Assembly: GCA_017935525.1 (NCBI GenBank) | Contig: JAGBHJ010000064.1 | Span: 1 to 10,575, forward strand | DNA from: Clostridia bacterium | GTDB lineage: Bacteria; Bacillota; Clostridia; HGM11327 | Reading direction: 5' to 3' | DNA length: 10,575 nucleotides | In this document: in pieces, positions 1 to 6,226 of the stretch | Numbering within the stretch: the stretch's first letter is position 1 | Layout of the letters: each line of letters starts with the position of its first letter | Notes under the pieces: generated by a model | The model's input: only the letters and a program-made list of their open reading frames with translations | The model's database searches: none | Told to the model about the DNA's origin: nothing | Translations under genes and position numbers: made by a program

Positions 1-262
1 ACACAACCGTGTCGATCTGCATTGTAACGTTATACTGTGTGATAACGGGCTGGGGGAGGAAGACAACTACCTGCTCCTTAAGCACTACCTTACGTGCTAC
101 CTTTTCAATAAAGGGCACCTTGATGTGAAAGCCTGCCTGCATGACCGTCTTGTATCTGCCAAGACGCTCGATAACGTACTCGTTAGCCTGCGGCACGATG
201 ATTATGTTGCTGATGATGATTATAACTATCAAAGCAACCAGTGCGATAAATACGTATTCCAT
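1..262 (-). CDS. SPFH/Band 7 (stomatin-like) membrane protein, N-terminal part
   Basis: Partial gene: the first 87 codons are visible and it runs off the left edge. The product starts with one hydrophobic segment (about residues 4-23), followed directly by a PQANEYVIERLGRY stretch and then GFHIKVPFIEKV. This is the typical entry into the SPFH/Band 7 domain of stomatin, slipin and QmcA proteins, which form oligomeric scaffolds in membrane microdomains. The start is fixed by AAAGGAG six bases before ATG. It lies 34 bp downstream of the NfeD gene, and NfeD with SPFH proteins is a well-known bacterial gene pair. The C-terminal half is absent, so the subfamily cannot be decided. Confidence 0.88.
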   Translation of the reverse strand, partial: MEYVFIALVALIVIIIISNIIIVPQANEYVIERLGRYKTVMQAGFHIKVPFIEKVARKVVLKEQVVVFLPQPVITQYNVTMQIDTVV

Positions 263-296
263 ATTGATCTCCTTTTATAATTTTCTATGCGAAGCA

Positions 297-770
297 TTAC
301 TGTGACTTGCGCACAATAAGCTTGTTGCCTTGTATTTCCTCGATGGTAACAAGTGTACCACTTGGTATGGGTTGATCGTCTGCGCTCCTTGCTGTCCAAT
401 AAACGTCCTTTATTTTGACGTAACCTGTTTGTGCAAGGTTGTCGATATCCTCGGTGACGTATGTATTTGTTCCTATTACGTCATCCTTATTTGTGGGGGT
501 ACGGCGTTGCAGAAATTTGTTGAAGAGAGGTCTTGCTGCCAGTATCAGCGCAATGGAAACAACAAAGAAAACTCCTATCTGCCAGCCAAAGCCAACGCCG
601 CAAAGTGCCAGCACGGCGCTTACTGCCGCACCAACCGCAAACCACGTTGTCAAAAGCGTTATGGTGCACGCCTCTATCACCAAAAAGACCATTACAAGAA
701 TGATCCAGATGGCAACGTGCAATTCCTTACCGCCCAATTCGTTCAAAATGTCCAACGAAAACGTTAACAA
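297..770 (-). CDS. NfeD-family membrane protein (short form), TTG start
   Basis: A 157-residue product from the start preferred here. Hydrophobic segments come first (IWIILVMVFLVIEACTITLL, then a glycine/alanine-rich pair up to about residue 80). A C-terminal soluble part of about 70 residues contains VIGTNTYVTEDID, GYVKIKDVYWTARS and a final GTLVTIEEIQGNKLIVRK. That layout is the short NfeD form, whose C-terminal OB-fold is thought to assist SPFH partners. The frame is open back to 857, but an ATG there would overlap the upstream gene deeply. The TTG at 770 has GGAG eight bases upstream and begins 7 bp after the upstream stop, so it is the likelier start. The next gene encodes the expected SPFH partner. 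Confidence 0.85.
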   Translation of the reverse strand: MLTFSLDILNELGGKELHVAIWIILVMVFLVIEACTITLLTTWFAVGAAVSAVLALCGVGFGWQIGVFFVVSIALILAARPLFNKFLQRRTPTNKDDVIGTNTYVTEDIDNLAQTGYVKIKDVYWTARSADDQPIPSGTLVTIEEIQGNKLIVRKSQ

Positions 771-777
771 ATATATA

Positions 778-1587
778 TCACTCCTTTTTTGATGATGCGT
801 TCTGCCCTTGGATGGGGTAGAGCGCTGCGATAATGTACAGTAATACTCCTGCGGCAAGCAGCCTGAGCATCATGCCGTTGCTTTTGAATACAAACCAAAG
901 ACCGTTGGGCAACAGCACCAGCAGACCCAACAAAAGCATGGGATAGACTGCCCCTGCGGAAACGATAAACAGTATCTGGGTAAAGCTGAGGTCAAGCTTC
1001 AACAGCTTACACAGGTATTTTACGATCAGCGCAACCACCAGCAAAGCCATAAACAGCACTATGGCAAGCAAGACTGCCAAAAGGACCGCTGTACTTGTGA
1101 TAAGGTTTGAGACCACGTATCTGCCGTAATCTATATGCTCCAATATCAACGCCTTATCAAAAGAGAAAGGTCCAACTTGGGCAATAAGCTCTGCTGTGGA
1201 CATCTCTATGCTCAGGTCCTTGCCCAGCTGTATGTTAAACCCGTCATTCCCGATAAAAATAAACGCCATACTCTCACATTCCGGAGGGTTGGCGTAGCTT
1301 GCTTTGCCATCCACCGTCAAGGTGAGGTCGAGCTTATCTATGTAGGAGGAATACTTTCCGTCGTGATGGAGAGTGCCGTCCGCAAAATAAAAGTCGTTGG
1401 TATTTTTTACAAAGTCCGAAACTTGGTCGTACAGCGGTACGACTAACCTGATAACGGAAAAAGTAAGGCATACAAACATTATCACATATACGCACAAGAG
1501 CATAAGAAAGCTCAGCTTTATATTTTTGCTCTTGTGCGAAATGTACTTTGTTGGAAGTAATGCCGATCTTAGATCGGAAAAACTCAT
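778..1587 (-). CDS. four-helix membrane protein, DUF1189-like
   Basis: A 269-residue membrane protein whose biochemical function I do not recognise. One hydrophobic helix lies near the N-terminus (about 24-50), followed by an extracytoplasmic region of roughly 105 residues (51-160). Three hydrophobic stretches follow (about 161-190, 203-227 and 240-257), then a short polar tail ending in SSKKE. A short cytoplasmic start, one helix, an outside domain and three terminal helices in 260-270 residues matches the DUF1189 family of Firmicutes. That match rests on architecture only. The gene starts 18 bp after the VOC gene stop without a strong ribosome binding site, suggesting translational coupling, and ends 7 bp before the NfeD start. 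It is probably part of the same membrane operon. Confidence 0.62.
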   Translation of the reverse strand: MSFSDLRSALLPTKYISHKSKNIKLSFLMLLCVYVIMFVCLTFSVIRLVVPLYDQVSDFVKNTNDFYFADGTLHHDGKYSSYIDKLDLTLTVDGKASYANPPECESMAFIFIGNDGFNIQLGKDLSIEMSTAELIAQVGPFSFDKALILEHIDYGRYVVSNLITSTAVLLAVLLAIVLFMALLVVALIVKYLCKLLKLDLSFTQILFIVSAGAVYPMLLLGLLVLLPNGLWFVFKSNGMMLRLLAAGVLLYIIAALYPIQGQNASSKKE

Positions 1588-1605
1588 ACTAAACCGACTG
1601 TCGTA

Positions 1606-2160
1606 TTACTTTTCGCAGTCGCAACCGCAGCTACATCCGCAACCGCATTCCTCGTCATCAGATCCGCCGCAGCAATCGCTGTTTTCGCAATCACAGCAGT
1701 CACCCTCGCAGCCGCCGATATCGCCGTATTCAAACAGCTCAAGTCTTTCGCCGCTGGGACCTCTGAAGAATATGATCTTGGAGCCGTTGAACATATGGGG
1801 GAGAACCTCCATCTCTGTTTCAAATACAACGCCGTCCTCGCGGAGGATCTCGATCAATTCCTCAATGCCTGTAACCTGGATAGCAAGGTGCTGGAAGCAA
1901 CCGTCGCCAACGCCCTCGCACTTGCCGCCGGGCTGCTGGATAGCCTCAATAATGATGTCAACGCAGAGAAGGAATACTACGATAAGTGTGCCTTCTTCTG
2001 TTTCTTTTCTGATTTCTTCGATCTTTTGGAAGCCGAGGATGTTTGTGTAGAAATCAACAGTCTTCTCGATGTCCTTTGTGAAGAGTGAGATGTGACCCAA
2101 GCCCTCGATGGTAGGTCCGTGATGATGCTCGTGCTCACATCCGCAATTACAATTTCCCAT
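1606..2160 (-). CDS. VOC/glyoxalase-fold protein with Cys/His-rich N- and C-terminal tails
   Basis: A 184-residue protein in three parts. Residues 1-16 are MGNCNCGCEHEHHHGP, with three Cys and four His. Residues 17-146 form a single vicinal-oxygen-chelate domain resembling methylmalonyl-CoA epimerase or glyoxalase I. It has GHISLFTKDIEKTVDFYTN at the start and the classic four ligand positions: His23 (GHI), Glu72 (IIEAIQQPGG), His91 (FQHLAIQV) and Glu141 (ERLELFEY). Residues 151-184 are a tail with twelve Cys, mostly CC, CxC and CGCGCSCGC patterns. Total Cys is 18. The fold and metal site are supported by sequence; substrate and reaction are unknown. AAAGGAG lies eight bases before ATG. It is the first gene of the group leading to NfeD and SPFH. 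Confidence 0.82.
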   Translation of the reverse strand: MGNCNCGCEHEHHHGPTIEGLGHISLFTKDIEKTVDFYTNILGFQKIEEIRKETEEGTLIVVFLLCVDIIIEAIQQPGGKCEGVGDGCFQHLAIQVTGIEELIEILREDGVVFETEMEVLPHMFNGSKIIFFRGPSGERLELFEYGDIGGCEGDCCDCENSDCCGGSDDEECGCGCSCGCDCEK

Positions 2161-2220
2161 TTTTGTATCTCCTTTGAATGATTTTATATAACGCTTTTAT
2201 GTATTACACATAACGTATAT

Positions 2221-2226
2221 ATTATA
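2221..2226 (-). promoter_or_regulatory. probable sigma-A -10 box for the VOC-to-SPFH operon
   Basis: On the minus strand this is a perfect TATAAT, about 60 bp upstream of the VOC start codon. No convincing -35 hexamer lies 16-18 bp further upstream; the best is TGTAAA. The 120-bp gap (2161-2280) is strongly AT-rich and holds no other gene, so it is the natural promoter region for the four-gene group. Confidence 0.5.
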
Positions 2227-2280
2227 ACACAAAAAGCGAATTTTTTACATACCTTGATCGTAATTTTTTATAATATTTGA

Positions 2281-3513
2281 TTACTTGATGCTTATATACA
2301 GACGTACGGGAGAAGAAAACTTCTTTCCCTCGTTACCAACGCCGGGCATCTGTCCGTACAGGTTGGAGCCGTATGAGTAAAGTCGTCTGTTGCTATCGAT
2401 TATAAATCTTGTGGAGCCCTCCGCAAATACTCTCGTCACGTTTTCTATCTGTACAAGAGTGGGGGTGCTTATATATGCCTCGTTTGACTTTGTGTTGAGA
2501 TAGTCGTTTACACCGCAAGCGTACAGCTCGTTTTCCTTTGTGAGGAAGTGGACGGTGGTGGTTTCGTCATCACCGCTGATGGACACTACCTTTTTTGTAA
2601 AGGGGAGCTTTGTCAAGGCTTCTGCATAGGGGAGATCGTTGTTAATCCCCAGCACACCGTTTGAGTTTTCTCCGCATACGTAAACGGAGCCGTCATTTGC
2701 AAGAGCAAATACGTTTCTGCCTGCAGTTGCCAGTAACTCTATTGGCTTTACGTTGTCCATCCTGCTGACTGCGGAATGCTCATCCAAGTATCCAAGCTCG
2801 TAGTGCTCGTTAGCGGATGCACCGTAAAGCTCACCCGTTGTGGTGACCATATATGTGGCTGTAAGGCTTGTTTCGATAAGGGAAAACTCAACGTCGCTGT
2901 CCACAGCCTTAAAATCGGGGTAGAATTCTCCTCGGTTTTTGTTGAGGTCGTAGCCCAGCTGTCCGTTGTTTACTCCCAAGGTATAGACCTTGCCGTTTTT
3001 TGTGAGCACCGCAATATGCTCGGCTCCCACGGAAATATCCGTAATGGTTTCCGTAAAGCTGAATTCCTTGTAGATATGGTCCTTATCGATCGTGATACCC
3101 CAGGGAGAGAGATCGCCCCATATGTAGATCTTGTTTGAGTCGCTGACAGCGGCGGCAAGATGGGTATTGGCGTCAACAAGCTTTATTCTCTCGGGAAGCG
3201 GCACTCTTACAGCCAGCGAGTGAGGGTTATTGTCCGTTGTACCCTGACCCAAAAGACCAAATCTGTTGCAGCCGGTAACCAGTACGGAGCCCTCAACGTC
3301 GTTCATCAGAAAAAATACGTTCATATCCGTGGAAACCAGAGTTTTGATGGAAGAACGCTTCAACAGGGAGATGGGTGCTGCAGGGGATGACTGCTCGCCT
3401 GTTTCCGGGTCTATGTACTGCGACAAAAACTCACAGCCTCCCAACAGGGAGCACACCGTGGCAGCCAATAATATGTATGTTAAAATACGCTTGATGCATG
3501 ATCGTGCTTTCAT
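2281..3513 (-). CDS. RCC1-repeat beta-propeller lipoprotein
   Basis: A 410-residue protein with a lipoprotein signal peptide: basic start KARSCIKR, hydrophobic stretch 10-24, lipobox LGGC with Cys27. The mature part is built of about seven RCC1-type blades. Each has a strand ending in a small-residue YxxG or YxCG motif, such as VLVTGCNRFGLLGQG, KIYIWGD, KVYTLGVNNGQLGY, ELYGASANEHYELGY, SVYVCGENSNGVLGI, ELYACGVNDYLN and RLYSYGSNLYGQM. These alternate with segments like ISVGAEHIAVLTKNG. RCC1 propellers are protein-interaction scaffolds, so a surface-anchored binding or sensing role is inferred, with no known partner. AAGGAG lies nine bases before ATG. It sits alone between the spoIIID terminator and the VOC promoter. 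There is no obvious intrinsic terminator after its stop. Confidence 0.85.
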   Translation of the reverse strand: MKARSCIKRILTYILLAATVCSLLGGCEFLSQYIDPETGEQSSPAAPISLLKRSSIKTLVSTDMNVFFLMNDVEGSVLVTGCNRFGLLGQGTTDNNPHSLAVRVPLPERIKLVDANTHLAAAVSDSNKIYIWGDLSPWGITIDKDHIYKEFSFTETITDISVGAEHIAVLTKNGKVYTLGVNNGQLGYDLNKNRGEFYPDFKAVDSDVEFSLIETSLTATYMVTTTGELYGASANEHYELGYLDEHSAVSRMDNVKPIELLATAGRNVFALANDGSVYVCGENSNGVLGINNDLPYAEALTKLPFTKKVVSISGDDETTTVHFLTKENELYACGVNDYLNTKSNEAYISTPTLVQIENVTRVFAEGSTRFIIDSNRRLYSYGSNLYGQMPGVGNEGKKFSSPVRLYISIK

Positions 3514-3543
3514 TTGTATATACTCCTTCTGCTTTCATTTGTA
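3505..3543 (-). repeat. direct repeat duplicating the start-codon region of the RCC1 lipoprotein gene
   Basis: The 14-mer TGCTTTCATTTGTA (plus strand) occurs at 3505-3518 and again at 3530-3543, a period of 25 bp. On the minus strand each copy reads TACAAATGAAAGCA, so the ATG context of the lipoprotein gene is present twice. Only the inner copy has a ribosome binding site (AAGGAG) upstream. The outer ATG (3538-3536) opens a different frame of 35 codons that overlaps the true start. An inverted copy TACAAATG at 3560-3567 could pair with the outer repeat. Confidence 0.85.
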
Positions 3544-3545
3544 CA

Positions 3546-3574
3546 AGTATATGATACCATACAAATGTGAACAA
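3546..3574 (-). promoter_or_regulatory. candidate sigma-A promoter of the RCC1 lipoprotein gene
   Basis: On the minus strand TTGTTC (3574-3569) is followed by a 17-bp spacer and TATACT (3551-3546). The -10 box matches 5 of 6 consensus bases and the -35 box 3 of 6. Predicted initiation is near 3539, about 25 bases before the start codon. Confidence 0.5.
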
Positions 3575-3640
3575 AGTATTAACAAACTGCAAAAATAAAC
3601 GATATTTGACGAAATAGGGAGTGAATTTGGTATAAACAGG

Positions 3641-3691
3641 AAAAAAACGGCTTGTGCAAGCGTTGGCTTTTGCTTGCGCCGTGCCGTTTTA
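3641..3691 (-). terminator. intrinsic terminator of spoIIID
   Basis: Read on the minus strand, AACGGC pairs with GCCGTT, an inner GCAAGC pairs with GCTTGC around a loop of about 10 bases, and the outer arm runs into seven T residues (3647-3641). The 5' arm overlaps the last codons and stop of spoIIID. It separates spoIIID from the lipoprotein gene downstream. Confidence 0.85.
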
Positions 3692-3934
3692 GCCCTTGTA
3701 TTTCATTCTGGTGGCAAAGCCGCCTCTTATGTGGCGCTCCGCCTTGTTTTTGTCAAGAATGGCTTTGACCTGCTCACAGACGGCAGAGTCGATCTTTTCC
3801 AGTCGCTCCGTAACGTCCTTGTGGACGGTGCTTTTGCTTATCTTAAATACCTCGGCGGCATTTCTGACGGTTGCGCCGGAGGAGATGATATACTGTGCCA
3901 GAGCCAACGCTCTTTGTTCTATATAGTCGTTCAT
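3689..3934 (-). CDS. spoIIID: sporulation transcriptional regulator SpoIIID
   Basis: An 81-residue protein recognised along its length: start MNDYIEQRALALAQYI, helix-turn-helix with TVRNAAEVFKISKSTVHKDV (residues 22-41), TERL, and the C-terminal KAERHIRGGFATRMKYKG. SpoIIID is a mother-cell DNA-binding protein that switches many sigma-E-dependent genes on or off and helps activate sigK. The basic tail after the HTH, which contributes to DNA binding, is present. The protein ends right after KYKG, shorter than the Bacillus subtilis protein of about 93 residues; I take this as natural length, as no frameshift is visible. AAGGGG lies about eight bases before ATG. It follows the spoIIQ-like gene by 79 bp and is closed by its own terminator. 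Confidence 0.96.
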   Translation of the reverse strand: MNDYIEQRALALAQYIISSGATVRNAAEVFKISKSTVHKDVTERLEKIDSAVCEQVKAILDKNKAERHIRGGFATRMKYKG

Positions 3935-3973
3935 GATGCATTCCCCTTAACAGATTAGTGGTGGATCTGCTAA

Positions 3974-4002
3974 AGATTATGCATCACGTGATAAAATAAT
4001 GC
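3974..4002 (-). promoter_or_regulatory. candidate sigma-E-type promoter of spoIIID
   Basis: On the minus strand a GCATTA element (4002-3997) is followed by 15 bp and CATAATCT (3981-3974), compared with the known sigma-E pattern of an ATA-containing -35 and CATACAnT -10. The spacing equals that of the candidate upstream of spoIID. Four leading -10 bases match well, the rest only partly. The known sigma-E dependence of spoIIID makes it plausible. The palindrome ATCACGTGAT (3983-3992) lies in the spacer. Confidence 0.35.
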
Positions 4003-4019
4003 CTATTACCGCATTATTT
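3994..4019 (-). terminator. hairpin at the end of the spoIIQ-like gene (weak terminator)
   Basis: A 9-bp AT-rich stem (3994-4002 with 4011-4019, AATAATGC against GCATTATT) closes an 8-base loop. On the minus strand it includes the TAA stop of the spoIIQ-like gene and is followed by only a short, interrupted T run. It may attenuate read-through into spoIIID. It overlaps the -35 of the candidate spoIIID promoter. Confidence 0.4.
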
Positions 4020-4805
4020 AACGAATGATAGAGGGTCTACCGAAAGTCCGTCCTTTATCAGCTCAAAGTGGATATGCGTGGGCATATGGGCTTCAAAGGG
4101 GATGGAGCCTGCGGCTGAGCCTATGGATTGTCCCTGGGATATCAGCTCATCAAGTGTGACGTTTACCTCACCCAAGCCTCTGTAAAGAGTAAAGAAATCG
4201 TCGGAATGGCTGACAAGCACGGATATTCCGTAAACCGAATCCTCGGTTATCTTTGTAACTATGCCGTTTGCTGCAGCTGTAACTGCGTCATTCTCTTTGC
4301 AGGAGAAATCCAGTCCTACGTGACAAGCCCATTCGTGGAGAGTTTCGGAATAAATGGGTGTTTCGTTGGAATATCCCGTTATTACCGTCTTTTTTGAAAA
4401 GGGAAGAACTATTGAGAACGTCTTTGAAACGTCCTGGTTAACGTTCTGGTCGCCGCTGTCGCCGTTTCCTCCGTTTGTGCCGGGAGCCGTGGTAGGCTGG
4501 GGTGTGGTATCATCCAGCGGGGGCAGGGTGATGGCGGGTGGCGTTGTGGGCAAAATAGTCTTTTGCGGAGGCGTTACCGTGGGCTTGGGAGCTATGGTCG
4601 GGTTGAGCTGAACGTTCTGGGTAGGGGTTGCCGTGGGGATGACCTCTATGACGTCATCGGGCTTTCCTGACAGACTTATCAGCGCAACTGTAACGACCGT
4701 TAGAACTACTGCGGCAAATACACCGTATGCGGAATTCTTTTTCATGAATTCCCACACCTTGGTTGCCGCGTCTGAAAACTTGTTTTCACTATCTGTCTTT
4801 TTCAT
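4014..4805 (-). CDS. spoIIQ: SpoIIQ-like membrane-anchored M23 (LytM) peptidase
   Basis: A 263-residue protein with a short cytoplasmic N-terminus, one membrane helix (about 27-46), a long Pro/Thr-rich linker (about 55-110) and a C-terminal LytM/M23 domain (about 130-263). SpoIIQ is the forespore protein that spans the intermembrane space, binds SpoIIIAH and helps engulfment. Zinc-site residues are all visible: His162 and Asp166 in HVGLD, and His244/His246 in THIHFEL. Bacillus SpoIIQ has lost the first histidine while clostridial SpoIIQ keeps it, so this copy fits the clostridial, potentially active type. AAAGG lies eight bases before ATG. Position between spoIID and spoIIID supports the assignment over a general M23 hydrolase. 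The 151-bp gap upstream (4806-4956) holds no clear sigma-F promoter that I can see. Confidence 0.85.
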   Translation of the reverse strand: MKKTDSENKFSDAATKVWEFMKKNSAYGVFAAVVLTVVTVALISLSGKPDDVIEVIPTATPTQNVQLNPTIAPKPTVTPPQKTILPTTPPAITLPPLDDTTPQPTTAPGTNGGNGDSGDQNVNQDVSKTFSIVLPFSKKTVITGYSNETPIYSETLHEWACHVGLDFSCKENDAVTAAANGIVTKITEDSVYGISVLVSHSDDFFTLYRGLGEVNVTLDELISQGQSIGSAAGSIPFEAHMPTHIHFELIKDGLSVDPLSFVK

Positions 4806-4956
4806 ACTGTTTACCTTTCTTTGGAAAGTGTGACTTTTTTTATAAAGTCTGAGCTGGAATGCTCAAAAGCTGCTCGCAGAGGACTGTCCCTGGGGATATG
4901 CTCCACGATCTGCTGACAGTAATAGTTTTGACAGAAATACTTTTTTTATTCTACCG

Positions 4957-6069
4957 TCAATAAATTTGGCAAAGATTTGTATTTACGTAATAATGAGCCA
5001 ATATATCCGAGAAAACAGATCCTCCCTCCGCCATTGCCTTTGCTCCCAGCTGGCTCATTCCCACGCCGTGGCCGTATCCGTATACCTCAATGAGTATTTG
5101 GTCATCATAGAACGTAAAACGAAAATCGGTGGACTTGAGCCCCAAGGCGGTCCTGAACTGTGTGCCCTTGATTTTGGTGCCGCAGATGGTGATGTATTTT
5201 ACTCTGCCTCCTGCGGAGCGTTGCAAATCTATCGACTGTTCGATACTTCCGCTGATGGTTATCCCCAGCTTGTTTTTGACTGTGGATATAAATTCATCGT
5301 TCGATATTTTTACGTAGCTGTAATAGTTGGGTGCAGATTCCTCTCCGGGGCTTTCTACGGATGTGTAATAGGGCAGATTTTTGACAAAAACGTCCTGGCA
5401 CGCCTCGGTATATCCGTTACTGGTGGAAAAATAGAATACGGTTATTGGTTCGCCGTTGTAAGTCATCACCAGTCCGTCTGTTTCTTCCACCGCGCGTGTT
5501 ATTTTTTCCAGCCTTTCTGCGTAATTTGATCCCCAGTTTTTCTGCATTCTTTCGGGAGAAACATACGCCTGACAGCATCCGTGGTAGGTGCATACGTGAG
5601 CCTTTGAGTTACTTGAGCAGGAGGATGTCATATGCCTTGCGGTAAAGGTCCTTGCGGCAACTGCCTGTGCCTTTAACGCCTCCATGGGGAACGTTGCAGG
5701 CATTTCGCCCGCAACACATCTTATTATGTAGTCGTGCATTGTAAGCTCTATCACACGGTTGTCCGTTCTGTCAAACACCTTTACGGTAACCAGACTGTCT
5801 TTCAATACTGCGGGCTGTTCCTGCTCGGGAGAGGGGGAGGGTGTAACGGTGGGTGTTGGAGCCGGTTGCGGGGAAGGCGTCGATACCGGTGTGGCTGTGG
5901 GCGTGGTCGGCGTTGCGGTAGGGTCCGATATCTCTATAACGGTTACAGGCTCATCCGTTGGTTGAGGCATTGGTGCCGCAGAGGCGTGACTGTAATTGAT
6001 ATACAGGCTCAGCATAAACGGAATAGCGTAAAAAAACAGAAAGAACGTGTGCGCGATCCTTGATCTCAT
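4957..6069 (-). CDS. spoIID: stage II sporulation protein D, lytic transglycosylase
   Basis: A 370-residue protein: N-terminal signal anchor (about 8-25), a Pro/Thr/Ser-rich linker (about 35-86) and the SpoIID catalytic domain. SpoIID cleaves glycan strands denuded by SpoIIP and drives septal thinning and forespore engulfment from the mother-cell membrane. Diagnostic motifs: GEMPATFPMEALKAQAVAAR with catalytic Glu122, the Cys/His cluster CTYHGCCQAY (160-169) resembling the zinc site of clostridial SpoIID, STSNGYTEACQDVF, GGRV, and YGYGHGVGMSQLGA followed by MAEGG near the end. AAAGGAG precedes ATG by nine bases. The downstream order spoIIQ-spoIIID strengthens the call. Confidence 0.96.
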   Translation of the reverse strand: MRSRIAHTFFLFFYAIPFMLSLYINYSHASAAPMPQPTDEPVTVIEISDPTATPTTPTATPVSTPSPQPAPTPTVTPSPSPEQEQPAVLKDSLVTVKVFDRTDNRVIELTMHDYIIRCVAGEMPATFPMEALKAQAVAARTFTARHMTSSCSSNSKAHVCTYHGCCQAYVSPERMQKNWGSNYAERLEKITRAVEETDGLVMTYNGEPITVFYFSTSNGYTEACQDVFVKNLPYYTSVESPGEESAPNYYSYVKISNDEFISTVKNKLGITISGSIEQSIDLQRSAGGRVKYITICGTKIKGTQFRTALGLKSTDFRFTFYDDQILIEVYGYGHGVGMSQLGAKAMAEGGSVFSDILAHYYVNTNLCQIY

Positions 6070-6124
6070 GTACTAAAGCTCCTTTTATGGTATTTGTCTG
6101 CTATAATATACGGGTACGAGGATA

Positions 6125-6153
6125 ATAATATGCAAAAATGACGATTCTATGAC
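6125..6153 (-). promoter_or_regulatory. candidate sigma-E promoter of spoIID
   Basis: On the minus strand GTCATA (6153-6148), a 15-bp spacer and CATATTAT (6132-6125) resemble the mother-cell sigma-E pattern, with 6 of 8 -10 bases matching CATACAnT. It lies 55 bp upstream of the spoIID start codon, and spoIID is a known sigma-E gene. The AT-rich context means chance matches are possible. Confidence 0.45.
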
Positions 6154-6192
6154 AAAAAATTTATAATTTGTTCATTTTTCGTTAAAAAACTC

Positions 6193-6221
6193 TTGCAATT
6201 TTGGCGGAGTTGTTATATAAT
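6193..6221 (+). promoter_or_regulatory. sigma-A promoter of the purine permease gene
   Basis: TTGCAA (6193-6198), exactly 17 bp, then a perfect TATAAT (6216-6221). Predicted initiation is near G6228, giving a leader of about 63 bases. It lies in the divergent region shared with spoIID. Confidence 0.8.
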
Positions 6222-6226
6222 TACCT

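Noticed and set aside
330..792. Plus-strand open frames opposite the NfeD gene
   Set aside because: Antisense shadows of a gene with clear family motifs, with no ribosome binding site or recognisable domain.
1584..1829. Small minus-strand frame within the VOC gene tail
   Set aside because: Out-of-frame reading of the Cys-rich tail; alanine-rich composition follows from the GCN-rich DNA.
4806..4956. Small RNA or sigma-F promoter between spoIID and the spoIIQ-like gene
   Set aside because: Only short imperfect inverted repeats (GACTTT with AAAGTC, GCAGA with TCTGC) and no pair of promoter boxes at correct spacing.
5734..6063. Gly/Arg- or Gly/Val-rich plus-strand frames opposite the SpoIID linker
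   Set aside because: Low-complexity antisense of the Pro/Thr codons, not a gene.
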